Shown: piece by piece, positions 1 through 9,228 of the stretch
Layout: each line of letters begins with the position of its first letter
Numbering within the stretch: position 1 is the stretch's first letter
Assembly (NCBI GenBank): GCA_030374765.1
Contig: JARGXX010000105.1
Location: 1,488,001-1,552,000 of the forward strand
Source of the DNA: Agarophyton chilense
Lineage: Eukaryota > Rhodophyta > Florideophyceae > Gracilariales > Gracilariaceae
DNA length: 64,000 bases
Reading direction: 5' to 3'
Notes under the pieces: model-generated
Seen by the model: only the letters and a program-made list of their open reading frames with translations
Told to the model about the DNA's origin: nothing
Database searches by the model: none
Position numbers and translations under genes: made by a program

Positions 1-1
1 A

Positions 2-3000
2 CCTTCCAGCCCGCCTGAAACTATGCATGCTTTTCACTTGCTGGAGCATCATGTTCTTCCGTCCTTCACCACATTGCCAGAGCCGTTTCGATTGCATGTG
101 CGGCAGTTTGCGTTGCGCTTGGTTTCCCCGAATCCGCGCTATTCTACGTTGCATACAAACAAGGCCGTGGCATTTTTGACCGCCTTGGCTGTGCGGGAGT
201 GGCCTCAACGCTATCCTGCTTTTATTGATGACGTCATAGCCATGCCGGCTGACATTGGCTGTCGAATACTTGCCCATCTTTCTGATGACATCTATGCGTT
301 TCATTCTTCTATACACCCAAAGCGTCTCAATGAACTTCGACATGCTATGGTCCTTACTCTTCGTACAACCCTTCCTTTTATCACTTCTGCTGCCGATAAT
401 TTCCACAACACCACCAACTGGAATGCCCTTCTGCCTGCTGTACAGTGCATTCGATCGTTTCTTTCCTGGGCCTCGCTTACGCTGCTGTTCTCAATGCGCG
501 TTCCTCACGCCTGTTTCATGTTAGTTTCTAACCCGCGCGATGACATCAGAAACGAAGTGTTAAACGCCTTGCTTGATTTTGTGGCTAGGTCTTTTCCGTC
601 CACATCCGTCACGGAAGACGATGTCAACCCGGCCACCGCCTATCGTCAAGTTTTCTACCAATTACTCAACGTGGTCGTTCAGATACCTCTGTTGCTTGCT
701 CCACTCTCACGCAGTCTCGTACCGCCTACAGATGCTTTTCCACCTCTCAAGGAAGCATGGTTCAAATCTCAACCGCTGGACTCGGTTGATGAAGAAGCTC
801 ACGAGTTCACAGTAAAGTTCTTCGAAGTACTCTCGAAGCTTGGCGTTACTCATTTTTCGAGTTCATTCTTATGCTCTAGTCGCCGACCGCTGCAACTATC
901 TACTGCTGATCGCGAGCTTGGCGCAGCATTCATTGATGTAATGACTGCTGCATTATCATCGCCTTCCTACGTGTTACGAGAGACGGTGTTCAGTTTCTTT
1001 ACTTCGATGACTGGCTCTATTTCTAAAAAGGAGCTTCGCTCTGACCTTGTTTCGTTTCTTGTCACTCGCTTTCTGTACGCCTCTAGCGCTGGCGTTTTGA
1101 AATTCCCATGCTATCCTGACGTAAGACAGTATAAAGAAGTTGACCATGGTGGTGATGAAGTTTCGTTTCGAGTGGCCCGCAGGAAAATCAATGGACAGAT
1201 GTACGGTGCACTCCGGTTAATCACTCAAATCCTGCCAGAAGTGAGCGCAGTTTTCATTCTTTCGTGCCTGGTTCGTCTGATTTCGCTGCGTCCTTCCTCT
1301 GTGGGAATTAATGTGAGTGCCGGGCCCCGCGAGTTGGGAATCGTATGCCCTGATTCTGATGCCCAGAGCTGGAATTTTGGAGACTTTCACGGAGACAGAA
1401 GAACTTGGCGGCATTGCATTGATACGACGTGCCCCACTGTCGATTCTATCTGTCAAGTCGCAGTGGAGACGGTTCAGGATCCAATAAGGACACAAATGGT
1501 CGCAATGCAAAAACAAGCGTTCGAATCAATCACCACATGGACGGATGTAGATTTGCTCGTCCCTAAAGCTCATACACTACGAGTATTGTTCCTGTTGTAC
1601 GTGGCGGAGCCGCAAAAGCTAGATGCATGTATTGAAGCACTTGGAAGTTTAATTGATAACCCAGAGACACCGAGTATGGCGCGGACCAGATCGTGTGTTG
1701 CTTTGCGTGCTGTTTATCAACGTTTGAGTCGCTCACAGGGTGCTCACATTGGCCGTTTCGCGAATTTGTTGTGCGATTACGCAGTGAATACGCTACTTAA
1801 CCCCAAGTTTCGTGAACAAGACAAGACACAGCTTGTAGAGGCGAGCATCTCTTGCGTCATGTCCATACCTGATGTTAAGGAAGCGGAACAGAAGATTGAA
1901 CGCATGCTGATGCCGCTCGTCGACACCCTGTCATCTGCTAGAGCTCTTGCTGTGCTCCAGTCCCCTGTTACATTTCTGGACTTTCTCATGAAGGGACCAG
2001 CCGATGATGTGACGCCAATTATCTGTGCTTTCTATGTGTTATCGAACAGTATGCACCAGATATCTCGCCCCATGGCCAAGCGTTCCAAGACCACCCTCAC
2101 CCCTGGTATACTGTCACATGCCATCGCTCCAAAGGCCGTGGAGGTAACCAGTTACATGGTTTCTACTTTACATGCTTTCTATAGCCGGGCCAAATTTCCT
2201 CGTGACAATGCTGATAAACTTCGCCGAAACATTTTGCTACCGACGTGCAAAGATTTGGTCCATATCGTCAACTTGGACAACAAAGAGGTCATAAGGAGAG
2301 TCACAGATGAACACGACTCGTACGAAGATGTTCAAAAGGGTTTTAGAGAAGGGCCTTCTGTTCACGAAGAACGAAGCTACGACATTTTGTGCAGTTATGG
2401 GATCCAACCTCCTGATCCCCAGTTCGCCTGGATACGTGAGACGTTTCAAAACTTACGCACTTGCGGATACGAAATCATCCGGGCATGCGTCTTATCAGGT
2501 GTGACAAAGTCTCCCGAACACTTGAAAGTAATATTGCGAGCCATCTGTACCGACGTTCAATACATGGAACCATTGCATTTGTTGATGCTCATCTCTCGCA
2601 TCATATCTCCGTTATTATCGTTTTCTATTGTCTCTACAGATCCCTCTTTTTTGGAGCTCGTGGGCCAGTCCGATGTTCCGAAGCTTCTTCATCGTGTACG
2701 AGAGCACATTAATGTTTCGATAAAGGGAGCTCAGACATTCAACGAAACTTCTACGCTAGACATATCCCGTGACTGTGGTAGAGCCTGGTTGCGCAGAGCT
2801 GCCGCGAATTTGATTTCGGGGATATACCCAGTGTTCACTGAGAAGACTGATTCAGATGGCCTTCAAATGGAGGAGTTTTTTCCATTTCCCTTTCAGGTTC
2901 CGCTGCTTGGTGAGGCTCTTATTGCACTGTGGACCACGGTCTGCAGTCCAGGACAAGACGCTAACACTAGGAATTCCTTTCAGTACGCTTTCAATACTGT

Positions 3001-3484
3001 CTTACACGCTGCCGAACTTTCTCCACGGGCCAACTTCCAGTTTTTCGCACCACTTTTGGACGTATGTTTTAAGGCCGCTGTACTGAATGCCGGTGATACG
3101 AATGCAACTGCAGATTGTCCTGTTAATGCAACACTAGCGGTCATTAGGAAATGGCCTGTTGAAAGCGAGCGTCAATTACACGCTACTCTGGGACATAATA
3201 GAGTTTTGCAGGAATGGGTCAGCGAATGCATTCGGTCTATAGTAAAGACCGATCAAGTGAGCAAGCCTAAAAAGCACAAGCAGCTCTTGCGTGATGTGGT
3301 GAACCGGATAGCAGATCATGAAGGGACCGCCCTTCGGAGAGAAATGAAAGTCAACCTGCTTCCCGAAAGACTTGTGGCTATCAACGCGAAGCGAATCGCC
3401 AAAAGAGCAAAAGGTAATTTGGATCAGCTTGAACTGGGGGACGGTGCACTCGACAGTCTTTTTGGTGGGGGTGATCCATTGTAA
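2..3484 (+). CDS. XPO5: Exportin-5/HASTY-like karyopherin (5' partial)
   Basis: Uninterrupted frame of 1153 codons from the ATG at 23, and also open from there to the window edge, so the N-terminus is probably cut off by the edge. Near residues 54-64 lies a KAVAFLTALAVREWPQRYP segment, matching the 'REWPQ-W-P' signature of the importin-beta/exportin N-terminal HEAT region. The next ~60 residues follow exportin-5 spacing (ILAHLSDDIYAFH, then a Leu-rich helix pair, then a 'SFLSWASL' helix like the 'YIDWVS' helix of XPO5). The remainder is alpha-helical HEAT-like. In other eukaryotes exportin-5 is a RanGTP-dependent nuclear exporter of small structured RNAs; that role here is inference. Human XPO5 is about 1200 residues, so roughly 50-80 N-terminal residues are missing. 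The 'tccag' at 6-10 could be a splice acceptor. The TAA is at 3482-3484. No intron is needed across 3.4 kb. Exportin-1 or -T is less likely from the first 150 residues. Confidence 0.78.
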   Translation, partial: PSSPPETMHAFHLLEHHVLPSFTTLPEPFRLHVRQFALRLVSPNPRYSTLHTNKAVAFLTALAVREWPQRYPAFIDDVIAMPADIGCRILAHLSDDIYAFHSSIHPKRLNELRHAMVLTLRTTLPFITSAADNFHNTTNWNALLPAVQCIRSFLSWASLTLLFSMRVPHACFMLVSNPRDDIRNEVLNALLDFVARSFPSTSVTEDDVNPATAYRQVFYQLLNVVVQIPLLLAPLSRSLVPPTDAFPPLKEAWFKSQPLDSVDEEAHEFTVKFFEVLSKLGVTHFSSSFLCSSRRPLQLSTADRELGAAFIDVMTAALSSPSYVLRETVFSFFTSMTGSISKKELRSDLVSFLVTRFLYASSAGVLKFPCYPDVRQYKEVDHGGDEVSFRVARRKINGQMYGALRLITQILPEVSAVFILSCLVRLISLRPSSVGINVSAGPRELGIVCPDSDAQSWNFGDFHGDRRTWRHCIDTTCPTVDSICQVAVETVQDPIRTQMVAMQKQAFESITTWTDVDLLVPKAHTLRVLFLLYVAEPQKLDACIEALGSLIDNPETPSMARTRSCVALRAVYQRLSRSQGAHIGRFANLLCDYAVNTLLNPKFREQDKTQLVEASISCVMSIPDVKEAEQKIERMLMPLVDTLSSARALAVLQSPVTFLDFLMKGPADDVTPIICAFYVLSNSMHQISRPMAKRSKTTLTPGILSHAIAPKAVEVTSYMVSTLHAFYSRAKFPRDNADKLRRNILLPTCKDLVHIVNLDNKEVIRRVTDEHDSYEDVQKGFREGPSVHEERSYDILCSYGIQPPDPQFAWIRETFQNLRTCGYEIIRACVLSGVTKSPEHLKVILRAICTDVQYMEPLHLLMLISRIISPLLSFSIVSTDPSFLELVGQSDVPKLLHRVREHINVSIKGAQTFNETSTLDISRDCGRAWLRRAAANLISGIYPVFTEKTDSDGLQMEEFFPFPFQVPLLGEALIALWTTVCSPGQDANTRNSFQYAFNTVLHAAELSPRANFQFFAPLLDVCFKAAVLNAGDTNATADCPVNATLAVIRKWPVESERQLHATLGHNRVLQEWVSECIRSIVKTDQVSKPKKHKQLLRDVVNRIADHEGTALRREMKVNLLPERLVAINAKRIAKRAKGNLDQLELGDGALDSLFGGGDPL

Positions 3485-3533
3485 ATGACAGAAATCCACT
3501 GACAATCTAACTGATCAAAGACGAATCTAACAC

Positions 3534-3539
3534 AATAAA
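3534..3539 (+). terminator. AATAAA polyadenylation signal of the exportin-like gene
   Basis: AATAAA lies 50 bases after the exportin stop codon, a normal position for a 3'-end processing signal. It implies a short 3' UTR. Confidence 0.55.
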
Positions 3540-5223
3540 TCTGCAAACGTACAGTTCAAACGAAAAGTATTTCCCAACTCTTGTGTACAATACCTTTGGC
3601 CCTTCAACAGCAATCTTCTGGAGAGAGCAACCTGAGAAGCTCGTCCAGTTCTACTCTGTACGCGTTCCGACACTACACCAGTAGCATCGTACACGACAAA
3701 CAGGATTTGTCGTTTTGGTCTGTCCTCCTACATCACCCCTCGACGCGACGAACTTCCGACACAAGAAAAGCGAGAATTATTTACTTCAATGTGTTCCTAG
3801 ACAATCGCCAAGGAGAACCTTGGCCTTTCTGCGACGAAACAACTATCAGTGATGTTCTCTATCTCAGTCTACACAGCCCTACAGTCGTCTGAGCGGTCGC
3901 TTGGCTTGCCGAATGCCGTTGCGGGCGTGGATGGTACATCGTTAAAGGAAAAACTTCAAGTAGCTGCACAAGCTTTGGCCACAAACCTGTAATTGGAGGA
4001 TGATTCTACGCCGATTTCCCTGATTTCTTTCTCATGAGAAACCGCTAAGAACTCCATGGCGGTGCTTCGCCAGGATTTCCTCCGATGGACTGCACTTAGT
4101 CCAGATGAAAATGGAAGTTACGCGGTGGCTTTTTCGTGTTGCGTAGACCGCAGGTTTATGCCCTTGAAACGGACATGCACTGGATAGCAAGGCCGGCCAC
4201 GTAGGTGGTGTGCGCGCTGCGTAAGATTGGATCAGAGATCCGGTGCAGCCTCGCCGCCGTCGCTTGACGCGGTATACAAGTTAGTCGGCAAGTGGCGCCG
4301 CGTGTGCTGCGCCTTTGTTATGCCTCTTTCCCGCCCGCCCGCCCGTGGGTTAAACATGCCTCTTCTTTGACAGTGGGTTGTCGTTTCATGACACGCGGAT
4401 TAAATTACGTCTGTCGAACGGATTTAAAAAGGGAGACGAAAGAGTGCCGGGAAATACCCCGGACAGTGAGTGGGAGGTAATAAGGTACAAGGCCTGGTCG
4501 CCCAAGAAGCAGCACGCAGCTTTGGGGAGACCGATTCCATTCCTCTACCATCAGGCGCAAGCAACTGGACCCTCAGCGTAACCCGACAATGGTACAGTGA
4601 GCATTTTTACGACTTAAGCCGATGGTTTGTGTGATGGCACGAGGTCGCGGGTCGCATTTATATGGAACGATTGTTAGCTGTGTCCGAGTTCGATTCTTGC
4701 AGGGTCGTAGAATATTCCATTTGTAGAACCGTCCTGTGACGTATTCCAGCACTCTGTAAGGAGGTGGCTAGGAGACAGGGCGTAGACGGCTTGTGAAGGA
4801 AACATTTCACCTGATCTCGCCGTAGGAAATACCTCGTCAGCAGCTTTTTTGACGTCAAACGTAATACATACGTATGTACGAAGAGCACCACGGCCAACAG
4901 GGCTTTCATTTTATCCGTCCATGGACCAGTAGGTTCCACGAGATTTTGTTCTGATTCACGTCAACGTCAAAGAAGGGGATCCAAAACACATTACATGCAC
5001 CGCCACCAAAACCACTTCCATCCCAGACATCACACTCGGAGAACGTAACTATGTCACTTTCGTCAAATTCAATCCACAATCGCACCTCAAATGCTGAGCG
5101 ACAGGTACTCGTTTGCATAGTACCGCTTTCAACTCATTACATATACGCAAAGAGTCTCTTTCACCCTCAAACACTACTCACAATCCCTTTAAAGTCCTTC
5201 CTTCTTTTCTTCTCTTAGCCTAT
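3540..5223. other. Intergenic stretch without a recognised gene
   Basis: Only short frames occur here (for example 3581-3892 and 4378-4581 on plus, 4658-4939 on minus). None shows a domain, codon pattern or relation to other parts of the window. The 3' part (about 5020-5165) resembles another stretch near 28.1 kb, so at least some is decayed repeat. Confidence 0.5.
5020..5165 (+). repeat. Diverged dispersed repeat, copy 1
   Basis: By eye this aligns with 28078-28225 on the same strand. Both contain GACATCACACT, then GAACGT, then TCAATCCAC, then a GCTGAG core, then TTTGCA and a GCGTCTCT/AGAGTCTCT stretch. Perhaps 65-75% of positions agree, with small gaps. The element type is unknown. The end of the block also resembles about 39940-39990, upstream of the DDE-transposase pseudogene, so it could be the terminal part of that transposon family. 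Confidence 0.45.
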
Positions 5224-5400
5224 CGCAGGTTGTGGAAACAGCTCCGGTGCTATCGTTTTAAAAATTTTCCTGCTTTCCTTTTTCTTTTTCCCATTCATCA
5301 CTACCTTTTTTTCTCTCCTTTACCTCAGCAGGTGGTGAAAAAGTTCCGGCGCTACCGTTGTAAAATCTTTTTCCTGCTTCCTTCATTTCGCTTCTCTTTC
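5224..5400 (+). repeat. Two imperfect ~100-bp direct repeats with pyrimidine tracts
   Basis: The block starting CGCAGGTTGTGG...CTCCGGTGCTATCG...TTTTCCTGCTT recurs about 105 bases later as CAGCAGGTGGTG...TTCCGGCGCTACCG...TTTTCCTGCTT. Each is preceded by a long pyrimidine tract ending in CAG. The frame 5113-5499 covers both and shows the repeat at protein level (WKQLRCYRFKNF against VKKFRRYRCKIF), but no gene can be assigned. Confidence 0.5.
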
Positions 5401-5629
5401 ATTTGTCTTTTTGCTGACCCTTTTCTTCCCGAACAAACTTCTCAAAAGCTTCAAAGCAGGGTGTCTGGTGTTAATCGGTGTGATGCCTTTCTTAGCTAGG
5501 CTCATACGTGTTTTCTGTTTGACAAACATACATCGGTTTGGGCTATAGAGAACAATAAAATTCAATATCGAATTATGGACGTGCAACCTATAACATCTAA
5601 AGTCTGTAAAATGAAGGAATACGCGAGTC

Positions 5630-5860
5630 ATGATTCGCGACATTTCGGAGGGTTCCAAGTGGGATGCGCGCTACGAAGAACCATTTAATGTGGTGCGGAA
5701 GAATCGTGAAAGCGCTTATGTCTTGCGCGATGAGCTCGGAAAGCTGAAGAGGACTGTCTTACTGGACCACCCCAAGGTTATTCGCAATGGTGGAAACGCG
5801 TCGATCGAGTTGAATACGTTTGAGGTGACTTACGGGCGGTGTGGGTATGTCAGGCATTGA
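5630..5860 (+). pseudogene. Fragment of Gypsy-type pol C-terminus
   Basis: The frame contains SKWDARYEEPFNVVRKN, then AYVLRDELGKL. This fits the post-integrase segment of Ty3/Gypsy polyproteins, where 'K-(L/W)-D-x-R-Y-x-G-P-F-x-V' followed by a short 'Y-x-L' strand precedes the C-terminus. Only about 50 residues are recognisable. No integrase core is visible upstream and there are no LTRs, so it is a relic. It is not a close relative of families A, B or C. It overlaps the end of the opposite-strand gag-like frame. Confidence 0.5.
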
Positions 5861-6610
5861 ATTCGAGATGGTGGATGTCCTTGCACTAACTTCAGTGACC
5901 GCTCTCACGGCTGAGTCGAGGAAAAGTTGTGGGACTGCTCTGTCTTTTTGGGACTTGCTCGTGGCCACTTCACGTGCCTTGGAGAGTTGATCGATCATTT
6001 TAGAGAGTCTCTGTTTGCATGTTTCAATGTTGAATTTCTCATGCGCGAATAACGATAAAGTGATGGATAATTGTTGTTTGATGTGGTCAGCGACGCCAAT
6101 CGGTATGGTTGTGAGGCTTGCAGAAGATGAGGGCTTTGAAGCTACCTTGCCATTCAGCTGCAAAATAATGTGATTGAGCGTGGTTTCGGGTAGTTTTGCG
6201 TTCTTGAGAAAGATCATGGCAAATAGCTCGCTATCCTGTTTAGCGTCCTAGTGGTTGCGTTTATTGAGGTATAGGCTGGAAAGGCTTTTGAAATGCCTGG
6301 CGTAAGCGATAGCGGTTTTCGTGGTGTTCCATGTGCCCTTGCGAACTTTTTGTAGCATTTGGAAGAGCCTCTTCACACTTTCTGTTTGGGTATGTTCAGG
6401 ATCAATAGAGAGGAATGCATCGATAATTTTTGATTGCAATTGATCTTCGGTGTCGGGCGTGAGGTCTACCATTCCGATTTCTATTGCATGGTCTAGCCGG
6501 TAACACGAAGATTCGTCTACAGATAGGTAGGGCGTGCCTCCGAGCGCAGCATGGTTGTCTTCGAGTATTTGAAGCCACCTGCGGCCGTACGAGCCACGAT
6601 ACGTACCCAT
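5759..6610 (-). pseudogene. Gag-like protein of an unidentified retroelement, one stop codon
   Basis: Two consecutive minus-strand frames (6610-6248 and 6217-5759) are in the same phase and separated by a TAG at 6250-6248, giving about 284 codons. The protein is hydrophilic and mostly helical: 'VKRLFQMLQKVRKGTW', 'IAYARHFKSLSSLY', 'IFLKNAKLP', 'VADHIKQQLSITLSLF'. The 'F-x-L--L' plus 'FLKNAKLP' spacing resembles Gag capsid domains, but no zinc knuckle was found and I do not recognise the family. It could instead be a degenerate host gene. The reading is tentative; the length of the frame and single stop argue that it was once coding. Confidence 0.35.
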
Positions 6611-6852
6611 CGGCGGACGTCTTGACGCTACTTGAACTTGTTAATGTCGGAAGCGAATGGCGGTGGATCTGTAGCTCTTCCCAAAACAGGGGTTACGGGA
6701 TGGCCCATAACATTAGTAATTGCGGTATCGTTCATGATACTGATCTACGAGTGAGCTTACCGATACGATGTGACGGCGTAAATTATATAAAATGGAGGCA
6801 GAGAGTATCGGCACAAGCCGGAGAACAATATGTTTCAGCCGGGTTTATGTAG

Positions 6853-7445
6853 GTATCAAAGGGATGGTTGCTCTTCTGTTTTCTTTTCTCTCTCCTCTGT
6901 CTACCTCTATGCCTTTCCTGCTCCGCGTTTCTCGCTATTAAGTCCTCAATGCGTTGAGTCTTTGTGCTCATGTAAATCATCTTCTCCGATTTACTGCTGT
7001 AGCGACCTGAGCGGGTTTGCGTGCTCTCGGTGATTTTGAACAATAGCCGTTCGTTCATGTAGATGTATCTCCAATACTTGACCTCTTGTCATTTGTTTGT
7101 CATGGCAGATATCGTCATGCTGACTGGGGTCTAAAAGTGGTAACTCATTATCCATCACGGCCACGTTGATCCAGCAGATAGCGTTAAGCTTTAGAACTAT
7201 TCATCCCTGATGCCATGTTAGCTCTAAAAATGCGATTCGTAATGGAAATTGGTGGTCATGACCTCCCAAACACCCATGAAGGATCCATGTTTACGATTGA
7301 GCGTTTGCAGTGGTTTAAACAAGTGTAGTATGAGATGAACAATCTGCACTGCAGAGGACATATAAACCTTGTTTAATCGCGCGCAGGATCTCGTTCGATA
7401 CCTTGTAGATGAATTTATAACCGTAAGAGAATCATTTCTGGTCAT
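6853..7445. other. Non-coding stretch before the Copia relic
   Basis: Nothing here can be supported as a gene. The minus-strand frame 7058-6783 is Lys/Arg/Gln-rich but unrecognised. The right part (7200-7445) may be decayed Copia sequence upstream of the reverse transcriptase relic, but no motif survives. Confidence 0.4.
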
Positions 7446-8347
7446 ATGACAAGTTACGGAGCCGGAATTGTGACAAAGGGTTTAATGCAGCAGTACGGAA
7501 TAGACTATTCAGAATTCTCTACTTCTATGATCATATACACTATACTTCACAAAGTGCTCGCCCTTATTCTTTTGCCGGGAATTAAGGTTCCTGAGGTTGG
7601 ATATCAATGCTATATTATGAATGGAACCCTGGAAAAACAAATATGCGCGGAAAAGTCTCCTGGATTTGAACATCGAGCATCTGTTGTATCGATTTAAGAA
7701 AGCGGTTCATAGTTTGTAAAAAGCGTCAAGAGCTTTTCGAAAGTTCTTTCATACTATTCTCCTCAGCCTAGTTACAAGACTCCCTTCTGCTGATTCTTCT
7801 TTCTATACTGTGAAGATTTGGAAAGTGAGTAACGCGGGAATGATGATATTTTTTATCTACAGCAATGGTTTTTTCATTCCTGGAACATTGAAAGATGCCT
7901 TGAAGACCATTGTGCAATAGCTCAGTTTGAATCTTGATCTACGAATCGAGATAGATGAGAGCAAGTTGTTCGGTTGGAATATGGAGAATAGTTTATCTAA
8001 ACCTATGATCAAGATCCATAACGCATTTTTTGATTGATGAAAACCTGATACGTTTTGCACTGAAACATTTTGAACCTATCAAAACACCCATGGTTTCCAA
8101 CATATATCTGCAGACAGCAGAGAATTTTTTGAACGTTCTCCACTGCGAGGTAGTTGGAATCTTGAATCTTTCTTCATCTGGCAAAAATGTGCAGCCCAGA
8201 CATTTCAGTTACCATTTCATACCTCTCCCTCGTTCTCTATGAGTATGGTAGGACCCATCAGAAGGATATTAAACGTATATTGCGATACTTGAAGGGAACA
8301 AGATGCATGGGACTGTTATATCGCAAAAACAATGCTTCCCTTGTGGG
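7446..8347 (+). pseudogene. Copia-type reverse transcriptase relic, 5' half
   Basis: Recognisable Ty1/Copia reverse transcriptase pieces occur in order on the plus strand: VTKGLMQQYGIDYSE (family 'VAKGF-Q--GIDY-ETFSPV'), NGTLEKQI (family 'LNGTLEE-IYM'), CRLKKAV (family 'VCRLKKALYGLKQ'), FALKHFEPIKTPM (family 'RF---d-KPV-TPM') and, near 8255-8330, IKRILRYLKGTRCMGLLY. Stops and frameshifts separate them, so it is an old dead copy. The frame is cut in the Copia 'G-Y-(S/T)-D-(S/A)-D' segment at 8347 and resumes exactly at 26055 once element A1 and one TSD copy are removed. The region 7870-8200 is the most decayed part. Confidence 0.8.
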
Positions 8348-8791
8348 TGTACCGCAATGACTGGTAGGTCAGCGTACTGGTTTCAACCTTGGGTAGCGTG
8401 GTAGAGCGGGTTCGAAGGTTCGCATCCTTGACGGCGGCACTCCCAGAGTACTTGGTGCAATGGGCTGGCGTTTACTGCGTAGTCCTCCAGGTCGGAGCTA
8501 CGGAAATGATGGCTCGAAGACCAATTGGTGGAACTAATGTCCCAAAGGGGGTAATTTAGTATCCTACCGATGCCTACCTTACTCTAAGGGAGAAGCGTCA
8601 CTCGGGCCAAGTAAATAGCAATGGCGAGGCGCTTGGATCTCCCTTGCACTGTAATGATAATCTATTACACTAATTAAAAAAATGACTATCTAAATTAGTC
8701 CAAATGAGGTTGGCCAGTCCACGTGGGGTCTGTAAGATATTTCAGGCCTCAGCGGCTTACAGAACTCAACCGTTATCGTTGCTCTTTCACA
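8348..8791 (-). repeat. LTR of A1 (3' LTR)
   Basis: It begins TGTACCGC and ends TTCACA on plus, i.e. the reverse complement of a TG...CA LTR. It is the same sequence as the LTR at 25605-26049 and, inverted, those at 13222, 29458, 37992 and 39482. An AAGAAGGGAGATA polypurine tract (minus strand) adjoins it at about 8792-8804. Confidence 0.9.
8396..8440 (+). other. tRNA-like A-box/B-box segment inside LTR A
   Basis: The strand antisense to the element reads TGGTAGAGCGGG, then five bases or so later GGTTCGNATCC. These fit RNA polymerase III A-box and B-box consensus. The gap is too short for an anticodon arm, so it is not a normal tRNA gene. The segment recurs in all six LTR A copies, best preserved at 29805-29865 and 13565-13625 (reverse complement). 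Confidence 0.45.
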
Positions 8792-8804
8792 TATCTCCCT
8801 TCTT

Positions 8805-9228
8805 AAAATTCGACCGTCATGGCGAAGTCCAGATTGCCTCATGATTGACACGGGGGACGTGAGCGCTTAGTCGCTCCCATTACGATTGGGCGCGACGGGA
8901 CGTCGCGTCGTCATCACCTGCGGGGCTACAAGGAAGCGTGAGCTGACCATTAGCGCCGGGGTGGCAACTAATTTGGCTAAGGACTGAAACTCAAACGCGC
9001 CGTGAGCGCTGTCAATAGGTGCATCACCGGGGCATTCCTCGTGTCGCGTTGGCGAGATGGTCCCTTGGCTTCTTCTCCCCTGAAGATCATTGGGGCCTTC
9101 CTTAGTCTCCGCTCTTCCTTTGGCGACCCTCCGCGCTTCTTTCACCGTGGTTTACGTCTGTCAGTTCGCCCGGGTCAATTCCATCATCTTGTTTTCCCAT
9201 CGTGGTACTTTTCCATTGGTCGCGCGCG
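8805..9228. other. A1 3' untranslated region, leader of the antisense frame
   Basis: The stretch lies between the A1 3' LTR/polypurine tract and the first ATG of the antisense frame. Frames here are weak and not shared as protein with the other A copies. It would hold the 5' leader of an antisense transcript if there is one. Confidence 0.4.

Noticed and set aside
255-3505. Many short frames inside 1-3500 on both strands
   Set aside because: Shadows of the exportin-like gene.
8396-8440. A tRNA gene in LTR A
   Set aside because: The boxes are too close for an anticodon arm and no acceptor stem was found. Kept only as a tRNA-like segment.
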